The notes beneath the pieces are model-generated. The model was not told the DNA's origin and did not search any database. It saw nothing but the letters and a program-made list of their open reading frames with translations. Below are positions 21,595 to 31,498 of a stretch of DNA of 64,000 nucleotides, piece by piece (position 1 is the stretch's first letter; each line of letters starts with the position of its first letter). The stretch comes from Acidimicrobiaceae bacterium (GTDB lineage Bacteria; Actinomycetota; Acidimicrobiia; Acidimicrobiales; Ilumatobacteraceae), in contig JADKGZ010000008.1 in assembly GCA_016722025.1 (NCBI GenBank), positions 1-64,000 on the forward strand, read 5' to 3'. The position numbers and the translations under genes were made by a program.

Positions 21595-22160
21595 CGCCCA
21601 CCCGCCTTCGACTCGACGGTGAGCTCGCCTGGGCGCGGCTTGCGAGCGAGCAGCACGGTGGCGACGACGGCGATCACCAGCAGCACGGAGGTGAGCTCGA
21701 ACGCCAGCACATGATCGCTGAACAGGTCGCGGGCAAGCGCCTTGATGTTGCCGTCGTGCGGATCGAGCGCAGCGTCTTGCACCGCCTGGCTCTGCGGCGA
21801 GGGCGGCACGGCGGCCTTGCGCGACACGATGATGGCCGTTCCGATCAGCACCATCAGACCGGCACCGACCACGCTGGCAACCGGTCGCTGCACCTTGAAC
21901 GGCTCGACGTGCAGATCTTCTGCGTTGTCGACGCCGAGCAGCATGATGACGAACAGGAACAGCACCACGATGGCGCCGGCGTAGACGATCACCTGCACGG
22001 CCGCCAGGAAGTGGGCGTCCTGTGCGATGAACAGCACGGCGACCCCGAACAGCGTGAGCACGAGGCTGAGCGCCGCATGAACCGGGTGCGAGCGCACCAC
22101 CACACCGACCGCTCCGCCCAGCACCATGGCTGCAGCGACGACGAACACGAACAGTTCCAT
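21591..22160 (-). CDS. nuoJ: NADH-quinone oxidoreductase subunit J
   Basis: The 189-residue membrane subunit has five helices; the third contains VIVYAGAIVVLFLFVIMLL, the signature of NuoJ with its conserved Tyr and pi-bulge region. A polar loop of about 45 residues before the last helix is longer than in short homologues. ATG 22160 overlaps the nuoI stop (TGATG). Confidence 0.95.
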   Translation of the reverse strand: MELFVFVVAAAMVLGGAVGVVVRSHPVHAALSLVLTLFGVAVLFIAQDAHFLAAVQVIVYAGAIVVLFLFVIMLLGVDNAEDLHVEPFKVQRPVASVVGAGLMVLIGTAIIVSRKAAVPPSPQSQAVQDAALDPHDGNIKALARDLFSDHVLAFELTSVLLVIAVVATVLLARKPRPGELTVESKAGGR

Positions 22161-22795
22161 CAGTCGGCCGGGCCTTCCGGAGCTCGCACACCATGGCCGA
22201 GCTCGTTGCTCCAACCGACCTGGCCGACGAAGTTGGCATCGCCACTGGCGGCGGTGGCGCGCATCCAGCCACTGGTGTTGAGATCTTCGCCTTCGCGCCA
22301 GTCTTCCCACGGCATCTGCTGGGGCGTGCCGTCGTCGCCCACCACCAGTTCGGTCTTCGTGTACACGGCGTCACTGCGACTGGTGAAGCTGAACTCGAAC
22401 AACTTGCTCTCGGTGATGGCCTCGGTGGGGCACGCCTCCACGCACAGGTCGCAGTGGATGCAGCGCAGGTAGTTGATCTCGTAGACGAAGCCGAAGCGCT
22501 CGCCCGGCGACGTGGGGTTCTGCGGGTCGTTGTCGGCACCGCGCACGTAGATGCACTTGGCCGGGCACACACCGGCGCAGAGCTCGCAGCCGATGCACTT
22601 CTCCATGCCGTCCTCGTAGCGGTTCAGCACGTGGCGGCCGTGCATGCGCTCGGGCTTGGCGATCTTCTCGTCGCGCCCTTCCACATCCTTGCCCTGCTTC
22701 GCGACACGACCGCCGGAGTATGGCGTGGTGACGCGCGTGCCACCGAAGATCCGGTGCTGCTTCAGCGTGACGAGGAATCCGTCGAGGTAACCCAT
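22160..22795 (-). CDS. nuoI: NADH-quinone oxidoreductase subunit I, 2x[4Fe-4S]
   Basis: The 211-residue peripheral-arm subunit carries two ferredoxin motifs, CIGCELCAGVCPAKC and CIHCDLCVEACPTE, that bind clusters N6a and N6b and pass electrons to NuoB. The spacer between them holds GERFGFVYEINYLRC as in the family. The C-terminal tail of about 50 residues after the second motif is actinobacterial-like. It is translationally coupled to both neighbours by TGATG. Confidence 0.96.
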   Translation of the reverse strand: MGYLDGFLVTLKQHRIFGGTRVTTPYSGGRVAKQGKDVEGRDEKIAKPERMHGRHVLNRYEDGMEKCIGCELCAGVCPAKCIYVRGADNDPQNPTSPGERFGFVYEINYLRCIHCDLCVEACPTEAITESKLFEFSFTSRSDAVYTKTELVVGDDGTPQQMPWEDWREGEDLNTSGWMRATAASGDANFVGQVGWSNELGHGVRAPEGPAD

Positions 22796-24021
22796 CAGAA
22801 CATCGCCCCCTCTCGTTCACGGTTGCGAGCACTGACTCGCGTGGCCAGGCGCAGCAACCCTGCTCCGGCGAACATCACTGCGATGCCGATCGCCACGGCC
22901 ACGTACCGCTCGGTCTGTGACCAGCCCTTGTCGCTGCCCACCCGGAACACGGCGATGAGCATGAACCAGCCCAACGACAACGGGATGAGCAGCTTCCAGC
23001 CCAGGTTCATCAGCTGGTCGTAGCGCAGGCGGGGCAGCGTGGCCCGGAACCACACGTAGATGTACAGGAACACCATCACCTTCAACAGCATCCACACGGT
23101 GCCGCTGAACGGCCCGAGGAACGACAGCACGTTGGCGTTCCCGAAGATCTTCAGCGGCTGCGGGCCACCGAAGAAGAGGGTGACGATCACTCCGCTCATC
23201 GTGATGGTGTTCATGAACTCCGCCAGGAAGAAGAGCGCGAAGCGGATGCTGGAGTACTCGGTGTTGAAACCGCCGACGAGCTCTTGTTCGGCCTCCACCA
23301 GGTCGAACGGCGGGCGGTTGAGCTCGGCTGTGGCGGCGAGCAGGAAGATGATGAAGGGCAAGACCCCTGTGGCGACCACGTGCCAGCGGGTGAAGCTGCT
23401 CTGCGCGGCAACGATGCCGCTGGTGCTGAGCGTGCCGGCGATGAGGATGACGGTGGCCAGGCTGAGGCCCAGCGCGGCCTCGTAGCTGACCATCTGCGCA
23501 GAGGCTCGCACCGAGCCGAGCAACGGGTACTTCGAGCCCGAGCTCCAGCCGGCCAGCATGATGCCGTAGACGGCCACGCTGCTGAGGGCCAGCAGCAGCA
23601 GCACGCCCACCGGCGGGTCGGCGAGCTGCAGCTTGGTGGCCTTGCCCAGGATGGACACGGTGCCGTCCTTGCCATTGCTGAAGTCGCCACCGAGCGGGAT
23701 GACGCTCCAGACCAGGAACGCCGGCACGAACGCCAAGTACGGCGCCAACTTGAAGACGAACCGGTCGCTCTTCTCCGGGATGAGGTCTTCCTTGAAGAAC
23801 AGCTTGATGCCGTCGGCCAGCGTTTGCAGCAGGCCCTTGGGCCCGGCCTTGTCGGGCCCGACCCGGTTCTGCATGTACGCGATGACCTTGCGCTCGAACC
23901 ACACCATCAGCATCGTGCCCACCAGGCCGACCACGAAGATGACCACGACCTTGATGAGCACCACCAGGAACTGGGTGCTGAACACCGTGATCCCGTCGAG
24001 GAGGGAGTCGACCGCGAACAT
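22795..24021 (-). CDS. nuoH: NADH-quinone oxidoreductase subunit H
   Basis: The 408-residue membrane subunit forms much of the quinone chamber. Visible signatures are ERKVIAYMQNRVGPDKAGP near the N-terminus, LLQTLADGIKLFFKED, and AELNRPPFDLVEAEQELVGG with the conserved acidic residues. Eight or nine transmembrane segments follow the usual pattern. ATG 24021 overlaps the nuoG stop. Confidence 0.96.
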   Translation of the reverse strand: MFAVDSLLDGITVFSTQFLVVLIKVVVIFVVGLVGTMLMVWFERKVIAYMQNRVGPDKAGPKGLLQTLADGIKLFFKEDLIPEKSDRFVFKLAPYLAFVPAFLVWSVIPLGGDFSNGKDGTVSILGKATKLQLADPPVGVLLLLALSSVAVYGIMLAGWSSGSKYPLLGSVRASAQMVSYEAALGLSLATVILIAGTLSTSGIVAAQSSFTRWHVVATGVLPFIIFLLAATAELNRPPFDLVEAEQELVGGFNTEYSSIRFALFFLAEFMNTITMSGVIVTLFFGGPQPLKIFGNANVLSFLGPFSGTVWMLLKVMVFLYIYVWFRATLPRLRYDQLMNLGWKLLIPLSLGWFMLIAVFRVGSDKGWSQTERYVAVAIGIAVMFAGAGLLRLATRVSARNREREGAMF

Positions 24022-26410
24022 CAGAGGTTCTCGATTCGTACGTCGTTGACAGCGGCGAAGCAGTCGATCAGCTCACCGACGTTGGGGCCCGGATTGTTGA
24101 ACGGCACGAAGGCCGTGCCGCGCAGCACCGTCTCGTCGGCGACGGCGGTGAAGACCACGGTGGACCGAGGGCCGATGACCTTCACGTCGGTACCCGCCGT
24201 GGTGCCGACCCGCTCGAGATCGAGCGGATGCAGGTGCACCGCCGAGCCGCGAGGCAACGCGGCGAGCGAGGGCGAGTTGGCCGTACCCGTCGCCTGGTCG
24301 TGCAGGGTGCGGCTGACGACGAGACGGAAGTCGTAGGCGTTGCGCTCGCGCACGTCGACTTCGACGACGTTGATCGGATCGATGGCCGCCGGTACACCCG
24401 CCAGCACACCATTGCCGTCGGCAGCCAGAGCCTCGGCGGTGACCGATTCGAACCCGGCCACCTTCGCCGCGATGTCGGCGGTGACAGCCTCCACGCTGCC
24501 GTAGCCGAGGTCGACACCCAGCACGAGCGCCAACTCGGTGGCGATCATCCAGTCGGGGCGTGTGGAGCCGGCGGGGGTGACCTGACGGGCCACGGTGCTG
24601 ACCCTGCCTTCCAGGTTGGTGGTGGTACCCGACTTCTCCGCGTATGCGCTCGCGGCCAGCACCACATCGGCGCGCTGCGACGATTGCGTGAGGAACGTGT
24701 CGACGGCGATGATGCGACGAGCACCGGCCAAGGCCCGCCGAGCGAGGTCGGTATCGGGGAAGTCGGCGAGCGGGTCGGCGCCCAGCAGCACCAGGCACTC
24801 GATCTTGCCGTCAGCGGCCGCCAACAGTGCGCCGCGAGTGTCGAGGCCGCCCTTGCCGGGCCGGACGCCAACCTGCAACGCACCCACCACGTTGCCACGA
24901 CGGAACGCTGGGAGCACCTTGGCGCCGGGTACTGCAGCGAGCAGCGCGTGGAGCGCGGCGATGGTGGCGGCAGACGACTCGGCGAGGTTGGCACGACCGG
25001 CCACGATGACCACGTTGCCTTTTGCCAGCTGCGCTGCGATGGCACCGTCGGCCAACGCACCCTGCACCGCCGCGACCTGCGTGCCCGGCTCGTAGCCGAT
25101 GCTGCGCCACGCGTTGCGAGTGAGGCCGGTGTGCTTGGGGGTGAGCTCGATGATCCTGCTGCGCTGCTTCGCCGCGGCGTCGCGCAGGCGCAGGTAGAGC
25201 ACCGGCAGCTCCTCCTTGAGGTCGGGGCCGAGCAGCACGATCGTGGTGGCGTTGGCGGCCTCGTCGATGGTGGCACGATCCAGGCCGAGCAGGCCGACAG
25301 GCAGGCCGTCGCCCATCTGCGAGTACACGTTGGGGGTACCGATGACCTCGTGCCCCACACGAGCCCAGGCGAACGCATCTTCGTTGGTGCCACGAGCGCC
25401 ACCGATGACGGCGATGCCGGCGACGCCACCGGCCGCCTTCGCCTCGGTGATGAGCGCCGCGGCAGCGGCCAGCGCGGTGTTCCAGGAGGCAGGCAGCAAC
25501 TCGTCGCCCTCACGAACGAGCGGCTGGAGCACGCGATGCTCGCTCTTCACCGCCTCGAAGTTGAAGCGACCGCGGTCGCACAGCCAGCCGTGGTTCACCG
25601 GGTCGCTGTCGACACCCATGTAGCGCAGCACCTCGTCGCGGCTGCTCTGCACCACCGTGCGGCACCCCACGGCGCACGTGGTGCACGTGGTCTCCTGCTG
25701 GCTGAGATCCCACGGGCGGGCCTTGAAGCGGTAGGGCTTGGCGGTGAGCGCGCCCACCGGGCAGATCTGCACGGTGTTGCCGCTGAAGTAGCTGCTGAAC
25801 GGCTCGTCGGGAAGGTGGTGATGTAGGTGTTGTTGCCGCGGCTGCTGAAGTGGATGAGCGCGTCGCCGGCCACCTCGTCGGCGAAGCGGGTGCACCGGTC
25901 GCACAGGATGCAGCGTTCGCGGTCGAGGTAGACGATGTCGCTGATCGCGACCGGCTTCTCGTAGTGACGCTTCTCCTCCACGTAGCGGCTCTCACCCGGG
26001 CCGTTGCTGAACGCTTGGTCCTGCAAGGGGCATTCCCCACCCTTGTCGCACACCGGGCAGTCGAGCGGGTGGTTGGCCAGCAACAGCTCGAGCACGCCTT
26101 CCTGCATGCGCTTGGTGGTGGGCGACTGCGTGTCGATCTTCATGTCGGGCGCCACGGGCACCATGCACGAGACGGTGACTGCCGGGCCGCGACCCGAGTC
26201 GCACTCGACGAGGCACATGCGGCACTTGCCCACGGACGTCATGCGCTCGTGGTAGCAGAACCGGGGGATGTACTCGCCTGCGTCGGCGGCGGCCTCGATG
26301 ACCAGTTGCCCCTTGCGGGCGACGTGGGGAACACCGTTGATGGTGACGTTGACGGCGTTGGGGTCCGGCGCCGGCACGTCGGCCTCGATGGTGGGCTCGG
26401 TGGTGGTCAT
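24021..26410 (-). CDS. nuoG: NADH-quinone oxidoreductase subunit G, one frameshift near 25814
   Basis: The N-terminal frame from ATG 26410 carries the N1b [2Fe-2S] site (FCYHER, VGKCRMCLVEC), the His-ligated N5 region (HPLDCPVCDKGGECPLQD) and CILCDRCTRF. The C-terminal frame gives NTVQICPVGALTAK, the extra CTTCAVGC cluster site of NuoG types with N7, and a molybdopterin-oxidoreductase-like domain that binds no metal in complex I. The break is in TTCCCGACGAG where TTCCCCGACGAG (Phe-Pro-Asp-Glu) is expected: one C lost from a homopolymer. Length 3n+2 agrees. The intact protein is about 796 residues. Confidence 0.92.
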
Positions 26411-27812
26411 CAGTGGGCTCCCACTGCTTCGATGCTGACGGGGATGTGCCTGCGCTCGACGATCTTGGCCTCGAACTCGTCGCGGAAGAGGGTGAGCGCC
26501 GAATGCACCGGGGCGTAGGCGGACGGCCCGACGAAGCAGATGGTGGTCATCTTGTAGGGGAACGGTGTGGCGGCCAGACCGAGGCGTTCGCTGGCAGCGT
26601 GCGGGAACGCACCGGGGCAGATGGACTCGCCGATCTCCATCATCTGCGCAAGGTCGGCGTGGGTGCCGCGGCCATCGACCACGCGCTGCAACACGCGCTC
26701 CAGCCAGGTACCGCCCTCTCGGCACGGCGTGCACTGGCCACAGCTCTCGGCGGCATAGAAGCGGGTGAGGGTGAGCGCCGCCGTCGGGATGTCGGTGGTG
26801 TGGTCCATCACCATGATGGCGCCCGAGCCCAGCATGGAACCCGCCGCGCCCACCAACTTGCCTTCGAAGGGCAGGTCGAGCTGCTCGGGCGTGAACCAGG
26901 GCGCCGACCCGCCACCGGGCACGAACGCCTTCAACTCGTTGCCGTCTCGGATGCCCTGGCAGAACTCGTCGCCGTAGAGCAGGTCGCGAAAGGTGGTGGT
27001 GCCGTTGACGATCTCGTACACACCGGGCCGGACCACGTGCCCCGACACCGCGACCATGCGGGTGCCCGGGCTGGTGGCAGTACCGATGGCCGTGAAGGCC
27101 TGCGCACCGTTGACGAGCAACCACGGCAGGTTGGACAGCGTCTCGACGTTGTTGACGATGGTGGGCTGACCGTAGAGACCGATCGCTGCAGGGAAGAACG
27201 GAGGCTTCAGGCGTGGCTCGCCGCGCTTGCCCTCGAGGCTCTCGATGAGCGCCGTCTCCTCACCCACCACGTACGCGCCGGCGCCCCAGTGCAGCACGAT
27301 GTCGACGCTGAAGTTCGTGCCCAGGATGTTCTTGCCGACGTAGCCGGCGGCGTACGCGTCGTTGAGCGCGACCGCCACTCGTTCGTGAGCCAGCGGCATC
27401 TCGCCACGGATGTACAGGAACACCTGCGACAACCCGGCGGCGTACGCAGCGATGAGGCAACCCTCCACCAGTTGGTGCGGATCGCGCTCCATCAGCAGAC
27501 GGTCCTTGTACGTACCGGGTTCGCTCTCGTCACCGTTGACCACGAGGTAGCGCGGGTACTTGCCGGCGGGCATCAGGCCCCACTTGGTGCCGGCGGGGAA
27601 CCCGGCACCACCACGACCCAGCACGGTGGCCCGCGCACCTCGTCGTGCACCTCGGCCGGCGTGCGACCGAGCGCGGCGCGCAACCCTGCGTAGCCACCGG
27701 TGGCGTGGTAGCGCTCGAGGGTGTAGCTGTCCTCGTGCTCGAAGCGCGAGGTGACCAGCTTGGGGCGGTCGCCGTCGTCGATGTAGCCGGCGGCCCAGGG
27801 GTAGCTGCTCAC
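26410..27812 (-). CDS. nuoF: NADH-quinone oxidoreductase subunit F (NADH/FMN site), one frameshift near 27635
   Basis: GTG 27812 starts the frame reading SSYPWAAGYIDDGDRPKL up to AEVHDEVR. A one-base loss near 27635 then moves to the frame with VLGRGGAGFPAGTKWGLMP (NADH-binding glycine-rich loop), NGDESEPGTYKDR, GAGAYVVGEETALIESLEG (FMN region) and ESCGQCTPCREGG with the N3 [4Fe-4S] cysteines. It is the electron entry point of complex I. The start overlaps the nuoE stop (GTGA). The intact length would be about 467 residues, normal for the family. Confidence 0.92.
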
Positions 27813-28420
27813 GATGTGGCCTCCGGTGCGAGCATCCAGGCGGGTTCGACGGGCGCGTCCGGGGGTGCGACTCCGGCGGCCTTGTCGGCGGGGATCTGCT
27901 GGCGGATCCGGGCAAGCGTGCCGTGCGGCGGGATCTCCCCGTCGAGCCGCCCAGCAGCGAGGTCGTCGATCAGCTGGTCGAAGGCCGCCGTCGTCATCCG
28001 ATGGCAGTGCCGGTAGTTCACCTGCATGTTCGGCGCCTCGGTGCACGCCGCCTGGCACTCGGCGTGCTCGAGGGTGAACATGCCGTCGGCGGTGGTGCCG
28101 CCGGCCCTCACGCCCAGGCGCGCCTCGGCGTGGTGCATCAGGTCGTCGGCGCCCAGCAACTGGCAGCTCATCGTGCCGCAGATGTTGACGAGGTACTTGC
28201 CCACCGGCTCGAACTTGAACATCTCGTAGAACGTGGCCGTGCCCAGCACCTCGGCCGAGGTGGCGCCCACCAGTTCGGCGACGTGGGCAATGGCGTCGTT
28301 GGTGACGTAGCCGTTCTGCTGTTGCGAAAGGTGCAGCAGCGGAATGGTCGCCGAACGGGCCTTCGGGTAGCGCCCGATGATCTCCTTGGCGAGGATGACG
28401 TTGGCTTCGTTGAGTCGACT
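27809..28420 (-). CDS. nuoE: NADH-quinone oxidoreductase subunit E, 5' end lost in a GC-only stretch
   Basis: About 203 residues of NuoE are readable, beginning at SRLNEANVILAKEIIGRYP, which in relatives follows only one to three residues after the start. The [2Fe-2S] N1a ligands are visible as NICGTMSC and CQAACTEAP. The true start codon is missing because the upstream bases 28421-28522 are an abnormal C/G run. A TTG further upstream is in frame but gives a Gly/Arg-rich leader with no family resemblance, so I reject it. The thioredoxin-like subunit works with NuoF. Confidence 0.9.
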   Translation of the reverse strand, partial: SRLNEANVILAKEIIGRYPKARSATIPLLHLSQQQNGYVTNDAIAHVAELVGATSAEVLGTATFYEMFKFEPVGKYLVNICGTMSCQLLGADDLMHHAEARLGVRAGGTTADGMFTLEHAECQAACTEAPNMQVNYRHCHRMTTAAFDQLIDDLAAGRLDGEIPPHGTLARIRQQIPADKAAGVAPPDAPVEPAWMLAPEATS

Positions 28421-28522
28421 CTGGGGGCCCCTTCGGCGCCCCCCCCCCGCCGGCGCGCGCCCCCGGCCCAAGGGGGGGGGCGGGCGCCGCTCCGCCCCCG
28501 GAGCCCCGGGCGCGCCCGCCCC
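28421..28522. other. Abnormal low-complexity C/G stretch between nuoE and nuoD
   Basis: In about 102 bases only around seven are A or T. The stretch contains a run of 10 C (28439-28448) and a run of 9 G (28472-28480) that could pair as a hairpin. Its composition is unlike anything else in the window, and it replaces the expected start and ribosome binding site of nuoE. It is most likely an assembly or base-calling artefact; a real extreme hairpin is less likely. Confidence 0.7.
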
Positions 28523-28523
28523 C

Positions 28524-29905
28524 TCATCGATCCACCTCTCCGAGCACTGGGTCGACGGAGGAGATGACGGCCACGGCGTCGGCGATCATGCCGCCGCGCA
28601 TCATGTGTGGCAGGCATTGGATGTTGACGAACGATGGCGCCCGCACGTGCAGGCGGTACGGGGTGGCCGAGCCGTCGCTGGCGATGTAGCAGCCGATCTC
28701 GCCACGGGGCTCTCGACGGCCACGTAGGCCTCGCCCTCGGGCACCTTGAAGCCCTCGGTGAAGATCTTGAAGTGGTGGATGAGCGCTTCCATCGACTCGT
28801 CGATGCGAGCTCGCGGCGGCGGGGTGACCTTCTTGTCCTGGATGCGATAGTCGCCGGTGGGCATGCGGTCGAGGATCTGGTGCACGATGCGGATGCTCTC
28901 GCGGATCTCGTTGAGTCGGATCGCATACCGATCGAAGGCGTCGCCGTAGCTGCCGACGATGACATCGAACTCCACTTCGTCGTAGTGCAGGTACGGCGTG
29001 TCGCGCCGCAGATCCCACGGCACGCCCGTGCTGCGCAGGATGGGCCCTGTGGCGCCGAGGGCGATGGCCTCCTGGGCAGTGATGACGCCGACGCCCTGCA
29101 ACCGTTCGCGCCAGATGGGCTGCCCGGTCATGAGGATGTCGTACTCCTCCAGTCGCGGAGGGATCATCTCCAGCAGGTGCAGCACATCGTCGCGCCACCC
29201 GGCAGGAAGGTCGGCAGCCACACCACCCGGGCGGATGAAGTTGTGGTTCATCCGCAAGCCGGTGACCTTCTGGAAGAAGCGCAGCACCTCTTCGCGCTCG
29301 CGCCAGCCGTAGATCATCATGCTGACCGCACCCAGGTCCATGCCATTGGTGGCCATGAACAGCAGGTGCGACGACATTCGATTCAGCTCGCTGAGCAGCA
29401 TGCGCATCCACACCGCCCTCTCGGGGATGTCGCCGTCGATGCCGAGCAGCTTCTCGGTGGCCATCGAGAACACGAGCTCGTTGTTGAGCGGGCTGAGGTA
29501 GTCCATGCGCGTGACGTTGGTGCCGCCCTGCATGTACGTGAGGTTCTCGCCGGTCTTCTCCATGCCGGTGTGCAGGTAGCCGATGATCGGCTTGCAGCGC
29601 AGCACGGTCTCGCCTTGCAGCTCCAACATCAGGCGCAACACGCCGTGAGTGCTGGGGTGCTGCGGGCCCATGTTGATGATCATGGTCTGATCGTCGGCGG
29701 GGTCGAGCGGAAGGTCGCCCAGCTTCGCTGCCTCGGCTTCGCTCATGCGCAGCACGGCGCCGACTTCGCGCAGCAACTCGCGAGCGGTGAGCTCACTGCG
29801 CGGCTTGAGGCCCTGCGCCGGCTCGTTGCCGGCACGGATGGTGCCGACGATGTCGTTGACGGCAGCGTCGTTGACGGCAGCGTCGTTCACGGCAGCGTCG
29901 TTCAC
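28524..29905 (-). CDS. nuoD: NADH-quinone oxidoreductase subunit D, one frameshift near 28708
   Basis: The 49-kDa-type subunit lines the quinone site with NuoB and NuoH. Visible are NMGPQHPSTHGVLRL (the His and Ser/Thr of the quinone pocket), IGYLHTGMEK, YLSPLNNELVF and IRPGGVAADLPAGW, and after the shift PSFVNIQCLPHMMRG and the canonical end SSVDPVLGEVDR. The break is in AGCCCCGTGGC where AGCCCCCGTGGC (Ser-Pro-Arg-Gly) is expected, a lost C in a homopolymer. GTG 29905 overlaps the nuoC stop (GTGA). The N-terminus is an odd repeat of N-D-A-A-V. Confidence 0.93.
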
Positions 29906-29909
29906 GGCC
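29852..29909 (-). repeat. 15-bp tandem repeat at the nuoC/nuoD junction
   Basis: About 3.9 units of 15 bases, reading GTGAACGACGCTGCC or GTCAACGACGCTGCC on the minus strand, code for repeated N-D-A-A-V at the NuoD N-terminus. The two upstream units start with GTG and both include the GTGA context, so unit number changes would alter both the NuoD N-terminus and the choice of start. Confidence 0.8.
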
Positions 29910-30429
29910 GGCTCTCCCTCGCGGCGAAGTCGGTGCTGAACTGCACGGGAATCCGGCCCTGGTCGTAGTCCTTGCGCAGCGGGTGGCCGTCCCAGTCCTC
30001 GGGCATCAGGATGCGGGTGAGGTCGGGGTGATCGGTGAAGACGATGCCGAACATGTCGTACACCTCGCGCTCCATGGCCTCGGTGCCCGGGTACAGGTCG
30101 AACAGGGTGGCGATGCTGGGGTCGTCGGCGGGCACCTGCACCCGCAGGCGGATGCGCTCGCGACGTTCGATCGACAGCAGGTTCACCACCAGTTCGAACC
30201 GCTCACCGGCAATGCCGTCGGGCAGCGTGCGGTTGGGGAACGTGAGGTAGTCGACCGCGGTGAGGTCGGCACACATCGAGTAGGTGTCGTCGAGCAAGGT
30301 TCGCACCGTCGTCACGTACTGCTCGCGTGTGGGATGCAGCACTCGTTGGCCGTGGCTGTCGGACAGCAGCACACCGTGCAGCATCGGCGGTTCGGGCGCG
30401 CCGGCAGGCGGTTCGAGCGTGTCGGACAC
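29902..30429 (-). CDS. nuoC: NADH-quinone oxidoreductase subunit C
   Basis: The 175-residue subunit (30-kDa type) contains ERFELVVNLLSIERRERIRLRV and the family signature EREVYDMFGIVFTDHPDLTRIL followed by GHPLRKDYDQG. It is a separate protein, not a NuoCD fusion. GTG 30429 lies 2 bases after the nuoB stop. The first 25 residues are Pro-rich and may be dispensable. Confidence 0.93.
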   Translation of the reverse strand: MSDTLEPPAGAPEPPMLHGVLLSDSHGQRVLHPTREQYVTTVRTLLDDTYSMCADLTAVDYLTFPNRTLPDGIAGERFELVVNLLSIERRERIRLRVQVPADDPSIATLFDLYPGTEAMEREVYDMFGIVFTDHPDLTRILMPEDWDGHPLRKDYDQGRIPVQFSTDFAARESRP

Positions 30430-30431
30430 GG

Positions 30432-31018
30432 CTACCGGCTTCCCAGGACGACCGGCATCGGCTGCGCGCCCACCGGGATCTCGGTGACGTGCAACCCGGC
30501 GCCCGAGCCGGTGGCAGCACGCCGCTTGAGCAGCTCGCCGTCCTCGATCTTCTGGTGCAGCGTCTCGATCGCGTGGATGAGGGTCTCGGGCGTGGGCGGG
30601 CAGCCCGGCGCGTACACATCCACCGGCACCACCTGATCCACACCCTGCACGATCGCGTAGTTGTTGAACATGCCCCACTGCTGGCGCACACACCCATGCT
30701 GATGACCCACTTGGGCTCCATCATCTGGTCGTACACCTGCCGCAGCACGGGTGCCATCTTCTGGCTCACACGGCCGGCGACGATCATGATGTCGGCTTGG
30801 CGCGGCGACGCGCGGAACACCTCCATCCCGAATCGGCTGAGGTCGTAGTGCGCGGCACCGGTGGCCATCATCTCGATGGCGCAACAGGCCAGGCCGAACG
30901 ATGCGGGCCACGAGCTGCGGCTGCGAGCCCAGTTGACCAGATCTTCCAACTTGGCCGTGATGGCGTTGTGCGGGATGCCGCCGAAGCCGTCGTCCTGGAT
31001 GTCGTTGATGAGGCCCAT
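30432..31018 (-). CDS. nuoB: NADH-quinone oxidoreductase subunit B, one frameshift near 30678
   Basis: From ATG 31018 the protein reads SFGLACCAIEMMATGAAHYD (the tandem Cys pair of cluster N2) and PKWVISMGVCASSG. After the break it reads MFNNYAIVQGVDQVVPVDV and YAPGCPPTPETL with the last N2 cysteine. The junction AGTGGGGCATG needs one more G to give Ser-Gly-Gly-Met, a homopolymer loss. Length 3n+2 agrees. This subunit hands electrons from N2 to quinone. It overlaps nuoA by TGATG. Confidence 0.94.
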
Positions 31019-31494
31019 CAGGCGGCATCCTCGCCGAGATCGACCATCTCCGGCCGGCCTTCGAGACCGACGCGACGGATGGTGCTGGTGGTGGTGCGCT
31101 CAGCGGAGACGGCCGGCTCCAGCCGGCGGTGCGCGTTGACGGGGCCCCAATCGAGCGCACCGCGAGCAACCACGTACACGAACGCACCGAAGAAGACCAC
31201 CGTGAACGCGATCATCTCCCACAGCGCATACGAACCGAGGAAGCTGCGATCGACCGCGAACGGGTAGATGAAGATCAGTTCGATGTCGAACATGATGAAC
31301 AGCATGGCAACCACGTAGAACGTGACCGGAAAGCGCTCTGGCGGCTCGCGGCTGGGCACGATGCCACACTCGTACGGTGCCTCCTTGGCGGCCGACGGGC
31401 GGCGTGGTGCCAGCAGGCGGGAGGCGAAGAAGCTCAGCGCGCCGAACAGCCCCGCCAGCACCAGCAGACAGACGATCGGCAGGTATTGGCCCAT
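31018..31494 (-). CDS. nuoA: NADH-quinone oxidoreductase subunit A
   Basis: The 158-residue membrane subunit has three helices and the typical loop KEAPYECGIVPSREPPERFPV and FIMFDIELIFIYPFAV. It is longer than most NuoA proteins (about 120 residues) by a polar C-terminal tail (RTTTSTIRRVGLEGRPEMVD) that may reach the peripheral arm. It follows the 286-residue membrane protein gene by 4 bases, so the nuo genes have no promoter of their own here. Confidence 0.94.
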   Translation of the reverse strand: MGQYLPIVCLLVLAGLFGALSFFASRLLAPRRPSAAKEAPYECGIVPSREPPERFPVTFYVVAMLFIMFDIELIFIYPFAVDRSFLGSYALWEMIAFTVVFFGAFVYVVARGALDWGPVNAHRRLEPAVSAERTTTSTIRRVGLEGRPEMVDLGEDAA

Positions 31495-31498
31495 GCGG

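Noticed and set aside
28421..28471. TTG start giving NuoE a Gly/Arg-rich leader
   Set aside because: The leader exists only because the C/G stretch has no stop codons. NuoE homologues start within a few residues of SRLNEAN.
28439..28480. C10/G9 pair as a rho-independent terminator between nuoD and nuoE
   Set aside because: A terminator in the middle of an essential operon is implausible, there is no U-run, and the surrounding bases look artefactual.
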